DNA of 64,000 nucleotides from Olleya aquimaris (GCF_003259525.1 NZ_QLLO01000005.1:62001-126000); one strand, 5' to 3'. Shown: positions 42,284-51,577, numbered from the stretch's first letter. Notes: generated by a model from the letters alone, not told the origin. Numbers and translations: made by a program.

Positions 42284-43670
42284 AACCTAAAATTTTAAGT
42301 AAGTCTTCACTTTTTTGTTGTTCTTTAAATACTGTTTTAGTGATGTTGCCATCTTTGTCTTTGTCTATTAATATGTGTTTTGGACTAGGTATTAAGCAAT
42401 GTTGCAATCCTCCAAATCCACCTATAGTTTCTTGATAAGCTCCTGTGTTAAAAAAGCCTATATACAATGGTTTTTCTTTGTTGTATTTTGGTAAATAAAT
42501 AGCATTCATGTGTTGCTCGCTATTATAATAATCGTCACTATCGCAAGTCAAACCGCCAAGTAACACACGCTCGTAACTATCAAACCATCTATTTATGGGT
42601 AACATAATAAAACGTTTGTTAATTGCCCAAGTATCTGGTAATGTGGTAATAAACGACGAGTTTATCATGTTCCATTTTTCGCGATCGTTTTGTTGTTTTT
42701 GGTATAACACCTCGTAAATTGCTCCTCCACTTTCGCCTACTGTAAAACTACCAAATTCTGTAAAAATGTTTGGGACGTCTACTTCTTCTTCGTCACAGGT
42801 CTGTTTAATTTGATTAATGATTTCGTCTATCATATATTCATAATCAAACTCAAAAGCTAACGAGTTTTTAATAGGAAATCCACCACCAATATTTAAACTA
42901 TCTAAGCTTGGACAAATCTTTTTTAAGCTGATGTATACTTTTAAACATTTTAATAACTCGTTCCAATAGTAAGCATTATCTCTAATTCCAGTATTGATAA
43001 AAAAGTGAAGCATCTTTAGCTCTACTTTTGGATTGTCCTTAATTTGATTTTTATAAAAAGGGACAATATTTTTATAACCAATACCTAATCTAGAGGTGTA
43101 AAACTCAAATTTTGGTTCTTCTTCTGAAGCGATACGTATACCAACTTTAAATTTACCTTTAATTTCTTCTGACAGTAAATTTATTTCTTCATAATTATCA
43201 ATAATAGGAATACAGTTTTTTTGTCCATTATTAATAAGCCTAGCAATGTTTGTTATGTATTGTTCGCGTTTAAAACCGTTACTTATTACATACGTATCAT
43301 TGGTAATCTTCCCTTCTTTTTTTAGGTTTTCAACAATGTCTATATCAAATGCAGAAGAGGTTTCTATATGAATATCATTTTTTAAAGCTTCGTTTAGAAC
43401 ATGTTTAAAATGAGAGCTTTTTGTACAATAACAGTAATTATATTTTCCGTTATAATCATGCTTTTTTATGGCATCATTAAACCATGTTTTAGCACGTTGT
43501 ATGTTATTTGATATTTGTGGTAGGTAAGTGAATTTTAAAGGTGCACCATACTCTTCCACCAACTCCATTAAATCTATGTCATGAAATTCTAGCGTTTTGT
43601 CCTCAAGTTTAAATTCTGGTTGAGGAAAATCAAACGTTTGACTGATTAAGTCTATGTATTTTGTGTTCAT
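42273..43670 (-). CDS. speA: Arginine decarboxylase, fold-type III, short form
   Basis: A 465-residue PLP enzyme giving agmatine from arginine. It begins with an N-terminal barrel segment and the PLP lysine near YNYCYCTKSSHFKHVL. Also seen are IHIETSSAFDIDI, NSLNIGGGFPIKNSL and VLLGGLTCDSDD with the C-terminal catalytic Cys/Asp set. The biosynthetic E. coli SpeA is about 630-660 residues; this form lacks the inserted domain and is the version common in Bacteroidota. First gene of the polyamine operon, transcribed from the 43671-44040 spacer. Confidence 0.9.
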   Translation of the reverse strand: MNTKYIDLISQTFDFPQPEFKLEDKTLEFHDIDLMELVEEYGAPLKFTYLPQISNNIQRAKTWFNDAIKKHDYNGKYNYCYCTKSSHFKHVLNEALKNDIHIETSSAFDIDIVENLKKEGKITNDTYVISNGFKREQYITNIARLINNGQKNCIPIIDNYEEINLLSEEIKGKFKVGIRIASEEEPKFEFYTSRLGIGYKNIVPFYKNQIKDNPKVELKMLHFFINTGIRDNAYYWNELLKCLKVYISLKKICPSLDSLNIGGGFPIKNSLAFEFDYEYMIDEIINQIKQTCDEEEVDVPNIFTEFGSFTVGESGGAIYEVLYQKQQNDREKWNMINSSFITTLPDTWAINKRFIMLPINRWFDSYERVLLGGLTCDSDDYYNSEQHMNAIYLPKYNKEKPLYIGFFNTGAYQETIGGFGGLQHCLIPSPKHILIDKDKDGNITKTVFKEQQKSEDLLKILGYAN

Positions 43671-44040
43671 TAAATGTTGTTAGAATAATTATTACTTAAA
43701 TATAAAACATAATTTGTAGTTATGTTGAATCTGAAAATAATTGTTCTATCAAATTTGAATTCTAAGGTCATAAGTAGGCATAAAGCCATACTGATGCTGA
43801 CTAGCATATATCGTAGTGAAAGCGGAAGTTAGCTTTAAAATTCGGTTGCTTAATCTGTAAGCTGCTTTTGAATATGACTTCCTAATTTTCAAAAGCCCGA
43901 ACATAGAAACAGAGTTCAAAGTGTTCAGCTAAATACAATACAAATGAACTACTTTTTTTTGAATTCCAAACTTTTTTTTAAAAAAATTTAATGTTTTTAA
44001 ATATTTATTTCAAACAACTAACATTCAGTACTTTGTAATA
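43671..44040. other. Gene-free spacer with an inverted repeat
   Basis: About 370 bases without a credible ORF on either strand. It must hold the promoter of the polyamine operon, but I found no clean TAnnTTTG on the minus strand. GGAAGT (43824-43829) and ACTTCC (43877-43882) are the ends of a weak inverted pair around a GC-richer block (about 43790-43920) that looks like a decayed element. The final part is A/T tracts (AAAAAAATTTAATG near 43979). Confidence 0.4.
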
Positions 44041-44080
44041 AAAAAAGCGTCTTTATTTACAAGTAAATAAAAACGCTTTA
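44041..44080 (-). terminator. Intrinsic terminator of the beta-barrel gene
   Basis: AAAGCGT with TTATTTAC (44044-44060) pairs with GTAAATAA and ACGCTTT (44063-44079) around a 2-base loop, with a small internal bulge. The A-run before it gives a T-run on the minus strand. Confidence 0.78.
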
Positions 44081-44099
44081 AAGAAAACTAAATGCTGGT

Positions 44100-45146
44100 T
44101 TAATCTAAATCTACTCTAATCCCTAAGGATATATTGTTTTGCTCTACAGCTTGATTTTTAAATATTGGTGACAAATCGTATTTAGCATACAAGCTTAAAT
44201 CTCCTACTCCAACATAGGCGCTTAAGCCATACACAAACGTATTGGTGTTGTATCCACGTTTTATTTTTTGCTTAACGCGTTCTCCATCTTCTTCATAAAC
44301 CAGCTTTTGTTGAGATCTTAATGCAACTCCTGCATAACCACCTAGTCCTATTTTAAATTTATCATGATTAAAATATCGCACGCGACCATCTTTGTACTCT
44401 TTTTTATTCCATGGACCAAACTCAAAATGCACAGGTACGACTAAATTTGTAGTTCTAAATTTTGCTTTTTTTAAATCTGAAGGAAATGTCTCTAACGTAG
44501 TAACATTATCAATTTGTTGAAAGAATTGATTGTCTTTAATATCTAATTTATTCCATTGAAACGAAAACCCATATTTAAAACGTAGTGCGTTAGAATTTTC
44601 AAACACTCTAGTATTCCATAACCAACCCAACTCTACAAAACCAGATCCACCTAATTTGTAAGGTGAGTCGTCTAAGCTAACACCATCAATAATAGCGTTA
44701 TTAAAACCCATTGCAAAGACCAATTGGTTAGAAGTTCTAATGTCATATTTTGGAGGATTTCGACTTGCTTTTACACCTAATATTTCTCTATCTCCTTCTC
44801 CAATTTTAATGGATACCACTGTTTTAGAATCGTCACCAAACTCTTCGTTATTACGTTTGTTAAATTCTAATCTGTTGGCTGCTATTGCAATACGGTTTTC
44901 AATATTTAAAGCACGTTTTTCTGCAGCGTCTTGTTTTAATTGTTCTGCTTCTTCAAAGGTGATTTGATCTTGTTCTAGCCTGTCGTTTATGGCTTCAATT
45001 TCTAATTTTAAAGCATCGCGCTCGTCTGTTTTAATTTGTTCTTTAATGGCTTCTAACTCTTTGTTTATGTTGTTTTCTTGAGCACTAACTTGGCTAACTA
45101 CAACTAAAAAGAATAAATACGCTAAGTGTTTTGTAATGGTTTGCAT
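44100..45146 (-). CDS. Secreted outer-membrane beta-barrel protein with N-terminal coiled coil
   Basis: A 348-residue protein. A signal peptide (ITKHLAYLFFLVVVSQVSAQ) precedes a long acidic coiled coil (KELEAIKEQIKTDERDALKL and on, about residues 28-100). The rest has alternating beta strands typical of a small porin-like barrel (YDIRTSNQLVFAMGFNNAII, RFKYGFSFQWNKLDI, YGLSAYVGVGDLSLYAKYDL) and ends with a strand ISLGIRVDLD suited to outer-membrane insertion. No specific family is recognised. It follows the sigma/anti-sigma pair by 23 bases, so it may be part of, or the output of, that envelope-response unit. Confidence 0.78.
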   Translation of the reverse strand: MQTITKHLAYLFFLVVVSQVSAQENNINKELEAIKEQIKTDERDALKLEIEAINDRLEQDQITFEEAEQLKQDAAEKRALNIENRIAIAANRLEFNKRNNEEFGDDSKTVVSIKIGEGDREILGVKASRNPPKYDIRTSNQLVFAMGFNNAIIDGVSLDDSPYKLGGSGFVELGWLWNTRVFENSNALRFKYGFSFQWNKLDIKDNQFFQQIDNVTTLETFPSDLKKAKFRTTNLVVPVHFEFGPWNKKEYKDGRVRYFNHDKFKIGLGGYAGVALRSQQKLVYEEDGERVKQKIKRGYNTNTFVYGLSAYVGVGDLSLYAKYDLSPIFKNQAVEQNNISLGIRVDLD

Positions 45147-45169
45147 AACTGTTTGTTTTTTAATGATTA

Positions 45170-45862
45170 TTAATAATTACGCTCTGCTACTGTAGATTTT
45201 AAAGTTTCAAAGCCTGATTTTACAGCATGAAACAATCTATTTTTTAGAGATTTTTCAGAAGTTATCTCTACTTCTTCCAGTAGCGCATTGGCGTCTATTT
45301 TTTCTACTTGATATTGGTTATTATTAGCTTTAACCTCTGTGTAAGCTTCTTCTAACAGTAAAGTAGCTTCTTTAGTGGTTCTGTTTTGACTTGTAACAAC
45401 AGTGTTAACTACTTCTTCTTTAAAAGGAACGATAACCTCTTTATTTTGAATGTTTGGAGTCTCGTTATTAGAAGAGTTAATTTTTTGATTTGTTTTATAA
45501 ACTTTTTTAATGTTAGCTATTCGTGTTTTTTTGTTAACTGTTTTTACATCTTCTTTTTTAACATCAACTTGTTTTACTACAATTGGATTATTTTTAATGG
45601 CATTTGTGGTATTAGGTGTTGATATTTCTTGATTAACTTCGTTTACTATTGATTGAGTTTGACTATTATTTTTTGAAATATAAACAGCTAAACACACGCC
45701 TAAAAAAGTAGCTGCAATCCCTAACCACCAAAATGAGTATTTACTTTTAGTTTCTTGTGCTTTCAATGCAGTGTCTAATTGGCTCCAAGCCTTTTGGCTA
45801 GGCGCAATTGTACGACCCTCTAAGGTGTCTTTTAATTGCTTTTCAAATTTATTTGGTGCCAT
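45170..45862 (-). CDS. Single-pass membrane protein, probable anti-sigma factor
   Basis: About 230 residues from ATG 45862 (MAPNKFEKQLKDTLEGRTIA). The longer frame from 45943 runs through the sigma gene and is rejected. A short cytoplasmic region with PSQKAWSQLDTAL precedes one membrane helix (YSFWWLGIAATFLGVCLAVYI, about residues 43-63), then a low-complexity Asn/Lys/Val-rich periplasmic region. This layout fits Bacteroidota anti-sigma factors, although no zinc or RskA motif is seen. Its start overlaps the sigma gene's end by 14 bases, so coupling supports the role. Confidence 0.68.
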   Translation of the reverse strand: MAPNKFEKQLKDTLEGRTIAPSQKAWSQLDTALKAQETKSKYSFWWLGIAATFLGVCLAVYISKNNSQTQSIVNEVNQEISTPNTTNAIKNNPIVVKQVDVKKEDVKTVNKKTRIANIKKVYKTNQKINSSNNETPNIQNKEVIVPFKEEVVNTVVTSQNRTTKEATLLLEEAYTEVKANNNQYQVEKIDANALLEEVEITSEKSLKNRLFHAVKSGFETLKSTVAERNY

Positions 45863-46409
45863 ATTCTTTGGTATTAATTGTATTAATGTTGTTTTGCAAA
45901 AGTTTTCTAGCTTTAAATAGTTGTGATTTTGATGTGCCTTCACTAATATTTAAAAGTGTTGCAATTTCTGCATGCTTATATCCTTCAATTGCATACATAA
46001 CAAAAACCATTTTGTAACCTTCTGGTAAATTATCTATGAGTTGTTGTAATTGAGCAACATCATATTGTTGAGCGGTTTCGTTTTGGATGTCGACGTGTTC
46101 ATACTCTTCATAAACAAATTGTATAGTTTTTTTCTGTCTTAAAAAAGAAATAGCTTCTCTAACCATGATACGTCTAATCCAACCTTCAAAGCTTCCTTCG
46201 TGCCTGTAGCTTTTTAAATTGGTAAACACCTTAAAAAACCCATTTAACATCACTTCCTCTGCGTGATGTATGTCTTTTATATAATAACGACAAACACTAA
46301 GCATTTTTGGCGCATGCAACTCAAACAAGACATGTTGTGCTTGTCGATTGTTTTGAATAGCTTTTTTTATAAGCTTTGTTTCGTTATTAAATAAGGTAAT
46401 AACTTTCAC
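45849..46409 (-). CDS. ECF-type RNA polymerase sigma factor
   Basis: A 186-residue sigma factor. Region 2 is at about residues 22-90 (LFELHAPKMLSVCRYYIKDI, AEEVMLNGFFKVFTNL, FEGWIRRIMVREAISFLRQ) and region 4 at about 128-180 (LPEGYKMVFVMYAIEGYKHA, LLNISEGTSKSQLFKARKLL). The pattern (SCRYY, EGSFEGWIRRI) is typical of Bacteroidota ECF factors that control surface proteins. It is the first gene of a three-gene unit with the anti-sigma candidate and a beta-barrel gene. Confidence 0.94.
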   Translation of the reverse strand: MKVITLFNNETKLIKKAIQNNRQAQHVLFELHAPKMLSVCRYYIKDIHHAEEVMLNGFFKVFTNLKSYRHEGSFEGWIRRIMVREAISFLRQKKTIQFVYEEYEHVDIQNETAQQYDVAQLQQLIDNLPEGYKMVFVMYAIEGYKHAEIATLLNISEGTSKSQLFKARKLLQNNINTINTKEYGTK

Positions 46410-46486
46410 AATAATGCTGTTTAGTTTAGTGTTCTATTTATAAAGACGCAAAAGTTGTGCAAAGGGTTGCCTAAGGGTGAAAAAAA

Positions 46487-47464
46487 TTATTTTTTTCTTT
46501 CAATAACATAGTTTACCATTAACTCTAGGGACTTTTTATAATCAGACTCTGGATAATGTTGAAGTAGTTGTAATGCCTCTTTTTGAAAGCTTTTCATTTT
46601 TGAAACCGCATAATCAAGACCACCATGTTGCTTGACAAATTCAATAACTTGATTTACTCTTTTTTTGTCCTTGTTGTGATTTTTAATGGAATTGATAATC
46701 CAGTTTTTATCTTTTTTAGAGCAATTATTAAGCACATGTATTAAAGGCAAAGTCATTTTTTGCTCTTTAATATCTATACCAGTTGGTTTTCCAATACGTT
46801 GGGTACCGTAATCAAATAAATCGTCTTTAATTTGAAATGCCATTCCTATGAGTTCTCCAAACTTACGCATGCTTTCTACCTCAACCGAGTTGGGTTTGAC
46901 AGAAGCAGCACCTAAGCTACAACAAGCTGCAATTAGTGTAGCTGTTTTTTGGCGAATGATATCATAATATACGTCTTCTGTTATATCTAATTTTCTAGCT
47001 TTTTCTATTTGAAGTAATTCGCCTTCGCTCATTTCTCTTACAGCTATTGAAATGATTTTTAGTAGATCAAAATCGTTATTATCAATTGATAATAACAGAC
47101 CTTTAGATAGTAAAAAATCGCCAATTAAAACTGCTATTTTGTTTTTCCATAAGGCATTAATAGAGAAAAACCCTCGACGTTTATTACTATCGTCCACCAC
47201 ATCGTCATGAACAAGGGTTGCAGTATGTATTAATTCTATAACAGAAGCACCACGATAGGTACGCTCGCTAACCTCTCCATTAGATACCATTTTAGCCACC
47301 AAAAACACAAACATAGGTCGCATTTGTTTTCCTTTACGGTTAACAATGTAATAGGTAATTCTATTTAAAAGAGCAACTTTAGAAGACATGGACAACCTAA
47401 ATTTTTGCTCAAAAAGTTCCATTTCGTAAGCAATAGGTTGTTTTATTTGTTCTGTTATTTTCAA
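46487..47464 (-). CDS. ispB: Polyprenyl diphosphate synthase (octaprenyl type)
   Basis: A 325-residue trans-prenyl synthase that extends farnesyl diphosphate with isopentenyl units to make the quinone side chain. The first aspartate-rich motif is HDDVVDDSNKRRG (about residues 93-105) and the second is QIKDDLFDYGTQ (about 217-228). Substrate-binding basic residues occur in RKGKQMRPMFVFLV. Bulky residues before the first motif that would stop chain growth early are absent (VIELIHTATLVHDD), which agrees with a long-chain product. Menaquinone chain length cannot be read from this. Single-gene, minus strand. Confidence 0.93.
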   Translation of the reverse strand: MKITEQIKQPIAYEMELFEQKFRLSMSSKVALLNRITYYIVNRKGKQMRPMFVFLVAKMVSNGEVSERTYRGASVIELIHTATLVHDDVVDDSNKRRGFFSINALWKNKIAVLIGDFLLSKGLLLSIDNNDFDLLKIISIAVREMSEGELLQIEKARKLDITEDVYYDIIRQKTATLIAACCSLGAASVKPNSVEVESMRKFGELIGMAFQIKDDLFDYGTQRIGKPTGIDIKEQKMTLPLIHVLNNCSKKDKNWIINSIKNHNKDKKRVNQVIEFVKQHGGLDYAVSKMKSFQKEALQLLQHYPESDYKKSLELMVNYVIERKK

Positions 47465-47613
47465 ATTAATTGATTAATTTTTTAGGAAATGTAAAAATAC
47501 GAATTACAAAAGACGTTTAACCGAAAAAAATAGACTTTTATCTATCTAAAAACCAGTAGTTAACAAAAAGTTAGTACATTAATATGCTATTAATTTTAAA
47601 AAACCCTCACTTT

Positions 47614-49128
47614 ATGAAAAAAATTACTTTTTTACTTTTAACAATTTTTGCATTTATATTTAATGCTCAAGCACAAAATACTTGTGCAACTGCTGTTACA
47701 GCAATTATTGGAACCAACACTGTCACTACTATCGATGGTGCAGCTCCTACAGACATTTGTGGTTCTCCAAATGGCACAGGACAAACAGCTGGAGAGTGGT
47801 TTGTTTTTACTCCTGCATCAGATGGTGCTGTAACATTATCAACCAATCTTCCTGCAAATGATGGTATCACAAATAGTAATGACACAAGAGTTATTATATA
47901 CGATGGTACATGTTCTGCATTAACGTGTGTTGCAGAAAATGATGATATAAGTGGTGCTAACTATTTATCTGAAGTAACTTTCTCGGCAACTGGTGGCACT
48001 ACGTATTATATAGTATTTGATGATAGGTGGTCTAATTTAGGTTTTGATTTTACTATTGCATTTGAATCTTGCTCTAGTGCTATTAATTTTAGTATTACAG
48101 ATTTTACTACTACAACTTGTGATACAGCATGGGATAACACTGGAAATTTTGAAATTGAATACGGGTTATATCCTTATACTCAAGGTTCTGGAGGGACCTC
48201 TTTAACCCTTACTGGAGTGAATAATTATCAATTTACAAGTTTAAGTCCAGGAAAATCATATAACGTTTTTATAAGACAAGATTGTGGTGGTTCTTTTTCT
48301 ACTTGGGAAGAGCATTTTATTGGCACCTCACCAGATACAGTAAACACCTTTCCTTTTTCTGAAAATTTAGAACCAGATGCAGACCAAGCTCTATTATTGA
48401 ATCTAGGATTGTCTTTTGCAGGTTCTGGATCTTGGAGTTTTATAATTGATGATACAACAGATGGTGATACAACAAACGATTATGCGTTTGATGGTACTGC
48501 ATCTATATTTTCTAATAATACTTTCACCAATAGTGATGCTGATGCAATAGTGTTTATTGGACCGTTTACACTAAACACTTCAAACCAATATACCTTTAGC
48601 TTTCAGCAAAGAAATTTTGCAGCTTCTAGTCCTACAAGACCTAATAAAGATATAGAATTATTGGCAGCGCCTACTAATGATGGTACTGGTACTACTGTAA
48701 TTGCTACATTTGATGATATGGACAATACAACTTACCAGTTAAGAAGTGGAACTTTTACACCTAGTACCACTGGAGATTATTATTTTGGCATTAGAGATAA
48801 ATCATCTTTTTTAGCTACTGCTACTGCAGCAAATATAGTTTTTGCAGATGCTTTAAGTGTGTCAAGTATGACTTTAAGTACTGATGAATTTAATGCTAAC
48901 TCTATTTCTCATTTTTATAATTCAGATTTAAACACTTTAAATCTTGAATCTTCTTCAAAACCTTTGACAAGTATTGAAATATATTCTGCTTTAGGACAAG
49001 ATGTTTTAAATAAAACTTTAAATAGTCAAACTGCTAATATTGACGTTTCTAATTTTAGTGATGGAATCTATCTAGCTAAAGTTTATGTTAATGGGCAATC
49101 TAAAACTATAAAGTTTGTTAAGCATTAG
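47614..49128 (+). CDS. Large secreted protein with type IX secretion sorting domain
   Basis: About 504 residues from ATG 47614; an in-frame start at 47584 would put ten extra residues before the signal peptide (KKITFLLLTIFAFIFNAQAQ). The mature region is beta-rich and Thr/Asp/Asn-rich with repeated Ig/jelly-roll-like blocks (GEWFVFTPASDGAVTLSTNL, TYYIVFDDRWSNLGFDFTIA, FNVFIRQDCGGS-like fibronectin block). The last 75 residues are a T9SS type A sorting domain (SIEIYSALGQDVLNKTL, NIDVSNFSDGIYLAKVYVNG, TIKFVKH). It is exported across the outer membrane and anchored or released. No catalytic motif is visible; a surface adhesin-like role is a guess. Confidence 0.88.
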   Translation: MKKITFLLLTIFAFIFNAQAQNTCATAVTAIIGTNTVTTIDGAAPTDICGSPNGTGQTAGEWFVFTPASDGAVTLSTNLPANDGITNSNDTRVIIYDGTCSALTCVAENDDISGANYLSEVTFSATGGTTYYIVFDDRWSNLGFDFTIAFESCSSAINFSITDFTTTTCDTAWDNTGNFEIEYGLYPYTQGSGGTSLTLTGVNNYQFTSLSPGKSYNVFIRQDCGGSFSTWEEHFIGTSPDTVNTFPFSENLEPDADQALLLNLGLSFAGSGSWSFIIDDTTDGDTTNDYAFDGTASIFSNNTFTNSDADAIVFIGPFTLNTSNQYTFSFQQRNFAASSPTRPNKDIELLAAPTNDGTGTTVIATFDDMDNTTYQLRSGTFTPSTTGDYYFGIRDKSSFLATATAANIVFADALSVSSMTLSTDEFNANSISHFYNSDLNTLNLESSSKPLTSIEIYSALGQDVLNKTLNSQTANIDVSNFSDGIYLAKVYVNGQSKTIKFVKH

Positions 49129-49157
49129 ATTATTAAACACATTATTTATATAAATTT

Positions 49158-49186
49158 AAAAAAGCGACCAAAAGGTCGCTTTTTTA
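49158..49186. terminator. Bidirectional intrinsic terminator between T9SS cargo gene and rlmN
   Basis: AAAGCGACC (49161-49169) and GGTCGCTTT (49174-49182) form a 9-bp stem with AAAA loop, with an A-run left and a T-run right. Confidence 0.88.
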
Positions 49187-49204
49187 TTTAGCACATATTT
49201 CTAC

Positions 49205-50245
49205 TTATCCTTTATTGGCTAACTGTCCGCAAGCTGCATCAATATCTTTTCCTCTACTACGTCGAACGGTTACAGTAATATTGTTAGCTTCCAGCACTTG
49301 TTGATACATGTCGATTGCTTCAGATTTAGCTTGTTGAAACTGTCCATCGTCAATAGGGTTATATTCAATAAGATTGACCTTACTAGGTGCAAATTTGCAA
49401 AATTGCACTAAGGCATCAACATCTTTACGTTTGTCATTTATACCTTCCCAGACAACATACTCGTACGTTATTCTATTTTTAGTTTTTTCGTACCAGTAGA
49501 CTAATGCTTCACGTAATGATGCTAAAGGAAATGTTGCATTAAAAGGCATGATGGACGTTCTAACCTCATCTATTGCAGAATGCAACGATACTGCTAATTT
49601 AAACTTTACGTTATCATCTGCCATTTTTTTAATCATCTTTGGAACGCCTGAAGTAGAGACCACAATACGTTTAGGTGACATACCTAACCCTTCTGGTGAG
49701 GTAATTTTGTCTATAGCTTTTAGTACGTTATTGTAATTCATAAGTGGTTCTCCCATACCCATAAACACAATATTACTTAATGGTCTATCAAAATATAGTC
49801 TACTTTCTCTATCTATTGCGACAACTTGATCGTAAATCTCATCTGGATTTAAATTACGCATACGTTTTAATCGTGCTGTTGCGCAAAATTTACAATCTAG
49901 ACTACAACCTACTTGACTAGACACACAAGCTGTTGTTCTGGTTTTTGTTGGAATTAAAACGGACTCGACAATTAAATCGTCATGTAATCGTACCGCATTT
50001 TTTACAGTACCATCACTACTACGTTGCATGACATCTACTTTAATGTGGTTTATCACAAAATTGTCCTCTAGCATTTGACGTGTCTCTTTAGAGATATTAG
50101 TCATATCATCAAAAGTATGTGCACCTTTATTCCATAACCACTCATAGACTTGATTACCTCTAAAGGCTTTATCACCTTCTTTTTCAAAAAAGTCTCTAAG
50201 TTGTTCTTTGGTTAATGCTCGTATGTCTTTTTTCTTAATGTCCAT
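49205..50245 (-). CDS. rlmN: 23S rRNA (adenine-2503-C2)-methyltransferase
   Basis: About 346 residues from ATG 50245 (MDIKKKDIRALTKEQLRDFF); an earlier in-frame start at 50287 would add a segment not seen in the family. This radical-SAM enzyme methylates C2 of A2503 in 23S rRNA (and A37 of some tRNAs). It has the motif GCSLDCKFCATARLKRMRNL (C-x3-C-x2-C) and the methyl-carrying Cys pair: one in the C-terminal RGKDIDAACGQLANKG and one in TTACVSSQVGCS. Length is normal. It is separated from queA by a repeat-rich spacer. Confidence 0.96.
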   Translation of the reverse strand: MDIKKKDIRALTKEQLRDFFEKEGDKAFRGNQVYEWLWNKGAHTFDDMTNISKETRQMLEDNFVINHIKVDVMQRSSDGTVKNAVRLHDDLIVESVLIPTKTRTTACVSSQVGCSLDCKFCATARLKRMRNLNPDEIYDQVVAIDRESRLYFDRPLSNIVFMGMGEPLMNYNNVLKAIDKITSPEGLGMSPKRIVVSTSGVPKMIKKMADDNVKFKLAVSLHSAIDEVRTSIMPFNATFPLASLREALVYWYEKTKNRITYEYVVWEGINDKRKDVDALVQFCKFAPSKVNLIEYNPIDDGQFQQAKSEAIDMYQQVLEANNITVTVRRSRGKDIDAACGQLANKG

Positions 50246-50345
50246 TTGGTGCAAAAATAGTGAAAAATCCTCCCTTAATCCTTCCAAAGAAGGGAAACTA
50301 TTACTAATAAAATGATTAAACTAAAGCTATAATTTTAGCCAGAAC

Positions 50346-50457
50346 CTTCGGTTAGTGCACTTCGACAAGCTCAGTGTGACACATTAGCGATTGAGGTATT
50401 TGTCGAAGCTCTTTTTGTGTTGTTGCGTATATGCAACACAAAAAAGCGACTACCGAA
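50346..50457. repeat. Nested inverted-repeat element in the rlmN-queA spacer
   Basis: Outer pair TTCGGT (50347-50352)/ACCGAA (50452-50457), middle pair CTTCGACAA (50360-50368)/TTGTCGAAG (50400-50408), and a hairpin TTTTTGTGTTG (50412-50422)/CAACACAAAAA (50434-50444). CTTCGACAAGCTCAGTGTGA (50360-50379) followed by CA is a version of the dispersed CTTCGACTGCGCTC-type repeat. Confidence 0.6.
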
Positions 50458-50481
50458 AGCGCGACCCTTGGGTAATGCCAT

Positions 50482-50508
50482 AAAAAAAGCCTCTATAAAA
50501 GAGGCTTA
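50482..50508 (-). terminator. Intrinsic terminator of queA
   Basis: AAGCCTC (50487-50493) and GAGGCTT (50501-50507) form the stem; the A-run to the left reads as seven T on the minus strand. Confidence 0.8.
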
Positions 50509-50527
50509 AAAATATGTATTAATGGTA

Positions 50528-51577
50528 TTAGATAATTAACATGGCATCACCATAGCTGTAAAATTTGTACTTTTCTTTTACTGCTTCTTCGTATGCTTTT
50601 TTAATAAAATCGTGTCCTGCAAATGCTGAAACCATCATTAATAACGTTGATTTTGGTGTATGAAAGTTAGTAATCATTGCATTGGCAATACTAAAGTCAT
50701 AAGGAGGGAAAATAAATTTATTGGTCCAACCTTCTATTTCGTTTAATGTTCCGCTTGATGATACAGAGCTTTCTATAGCACGCATTGCTGTAGTACCTAC
50801 TGCGCAAATACGACGCTTTTCTTTTTGCGCGTTGTTTATAGTTTCTACAGCTTTAGCTTCAATTTTAAGCTCTTCGCTATCCATTTTATGCTTTGATAAA
50901 TCTTCTACTTCTACTGGGTTAAAAGTTCCTAATCCTACGTGAAGTGTTACTTCAGCAAAATCTACACCTTTAATTTCTAAACGCTTTAAAAGGTGTTTAG
51001 AAAAGTGTAATCCTGCGGTTGGTGCTGCTACTGCACCTTCGTTTTTAGCATATATAGTTTGGTAACGCTCTTCATCTTCTGGCTCTACCTCTCTTTTAAT
51101 GTATTTTGGTAAAGGTGTTTCTCCTAACTCTTGTAATTTAATTCTAAATTCTTGGTAAGACCCATCATAAAGAAAACGTAAGGTACGTCCTCTGGAAGTT
51201 GTGTTGTCTATAACTTCTGCTACTAGAGTTTCGTCTTCTCCAAAATATAGTTTGTTACCAATACGTATTTTACGCGCTGGATCTACTAACACATCCCAAA
51301 GACGTTGTTCTTGATTTAATTCTCTTAATAAAAACACTTCTATTCTTGCTCCTGTTTTTTCTTTGTTTCCAAATAAACGTGCTGGGAATACTTTAGTATT
51401 ATTAAGTATCATCACATCTTTCTCATCAAAATAATCGATGATGTCCTTAAACATTTTGTGTTCTATGGTTTGCTCTTTGCGGTTTAATACCATTAAACGA
51501 GACTCGTCTCTGTTTTCTGCTGGATATTCTGCTAAAAGCTCTTCTGGTAAATCAAAATTAAAGTGTGATAATTTCAT
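50528..51577 (-). CDS. queA: S-adenosylmethionine:tRNA ribosyltransferase-isomerase
   Basis: A 349-residue enzyme that transfers and isomerises the ribosyl part of SAM onto preQ1 in tRNA, giving epoxyqueuosine. Family segments are [20 protein letters not shown] at the start, [31 protein letters not shown] and [10 protein letters not shown], then [20 protein letters not shown] near the end. Length is as expected. Transcribed alone; a promoter is seen at 51668-51699. No preQ1 riboswitch was recognised in the roughly 85-base leader. Confidence 0.97.
   Translation of the reverse strand: MKLSHFNFDLPEELLAEYPAENRDESRLMVLNRKEQTIEHKMFKDIIDYFDEKDVMILNNTKVFPARLFGNKEKTGARIEVFLLRELNQEQRLWDVLVDPARKIRIGNKLYFGEDETLVAEVIDNTTSRGRTLRFLYDGSYQEFRIKLQELGETPLPKYIKREVEPEDEERYQTIYAKNEGAVAAPTAGLHFSKHLLKRLEIKGVDFAEVTLHVGLGTFNPVEVEDLSKHKMDSEELKIEAKAVETINNAQKEKRRICAVGTTAMRAIESSVSSSGTLNEIEGWTNKFIFPPYDFSIANAMITNFHTPKSTLLMMVSAFAGHDFIKKAYEEAVKEKYKFYSYGDAMLII

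Noticed and set aside
43790-43920. Degraded insertion sequence in the spacer before the polyamine operon
   Set aside because: Only a weak 6-bp inverted pair; no transposase fragment or target duplication found.
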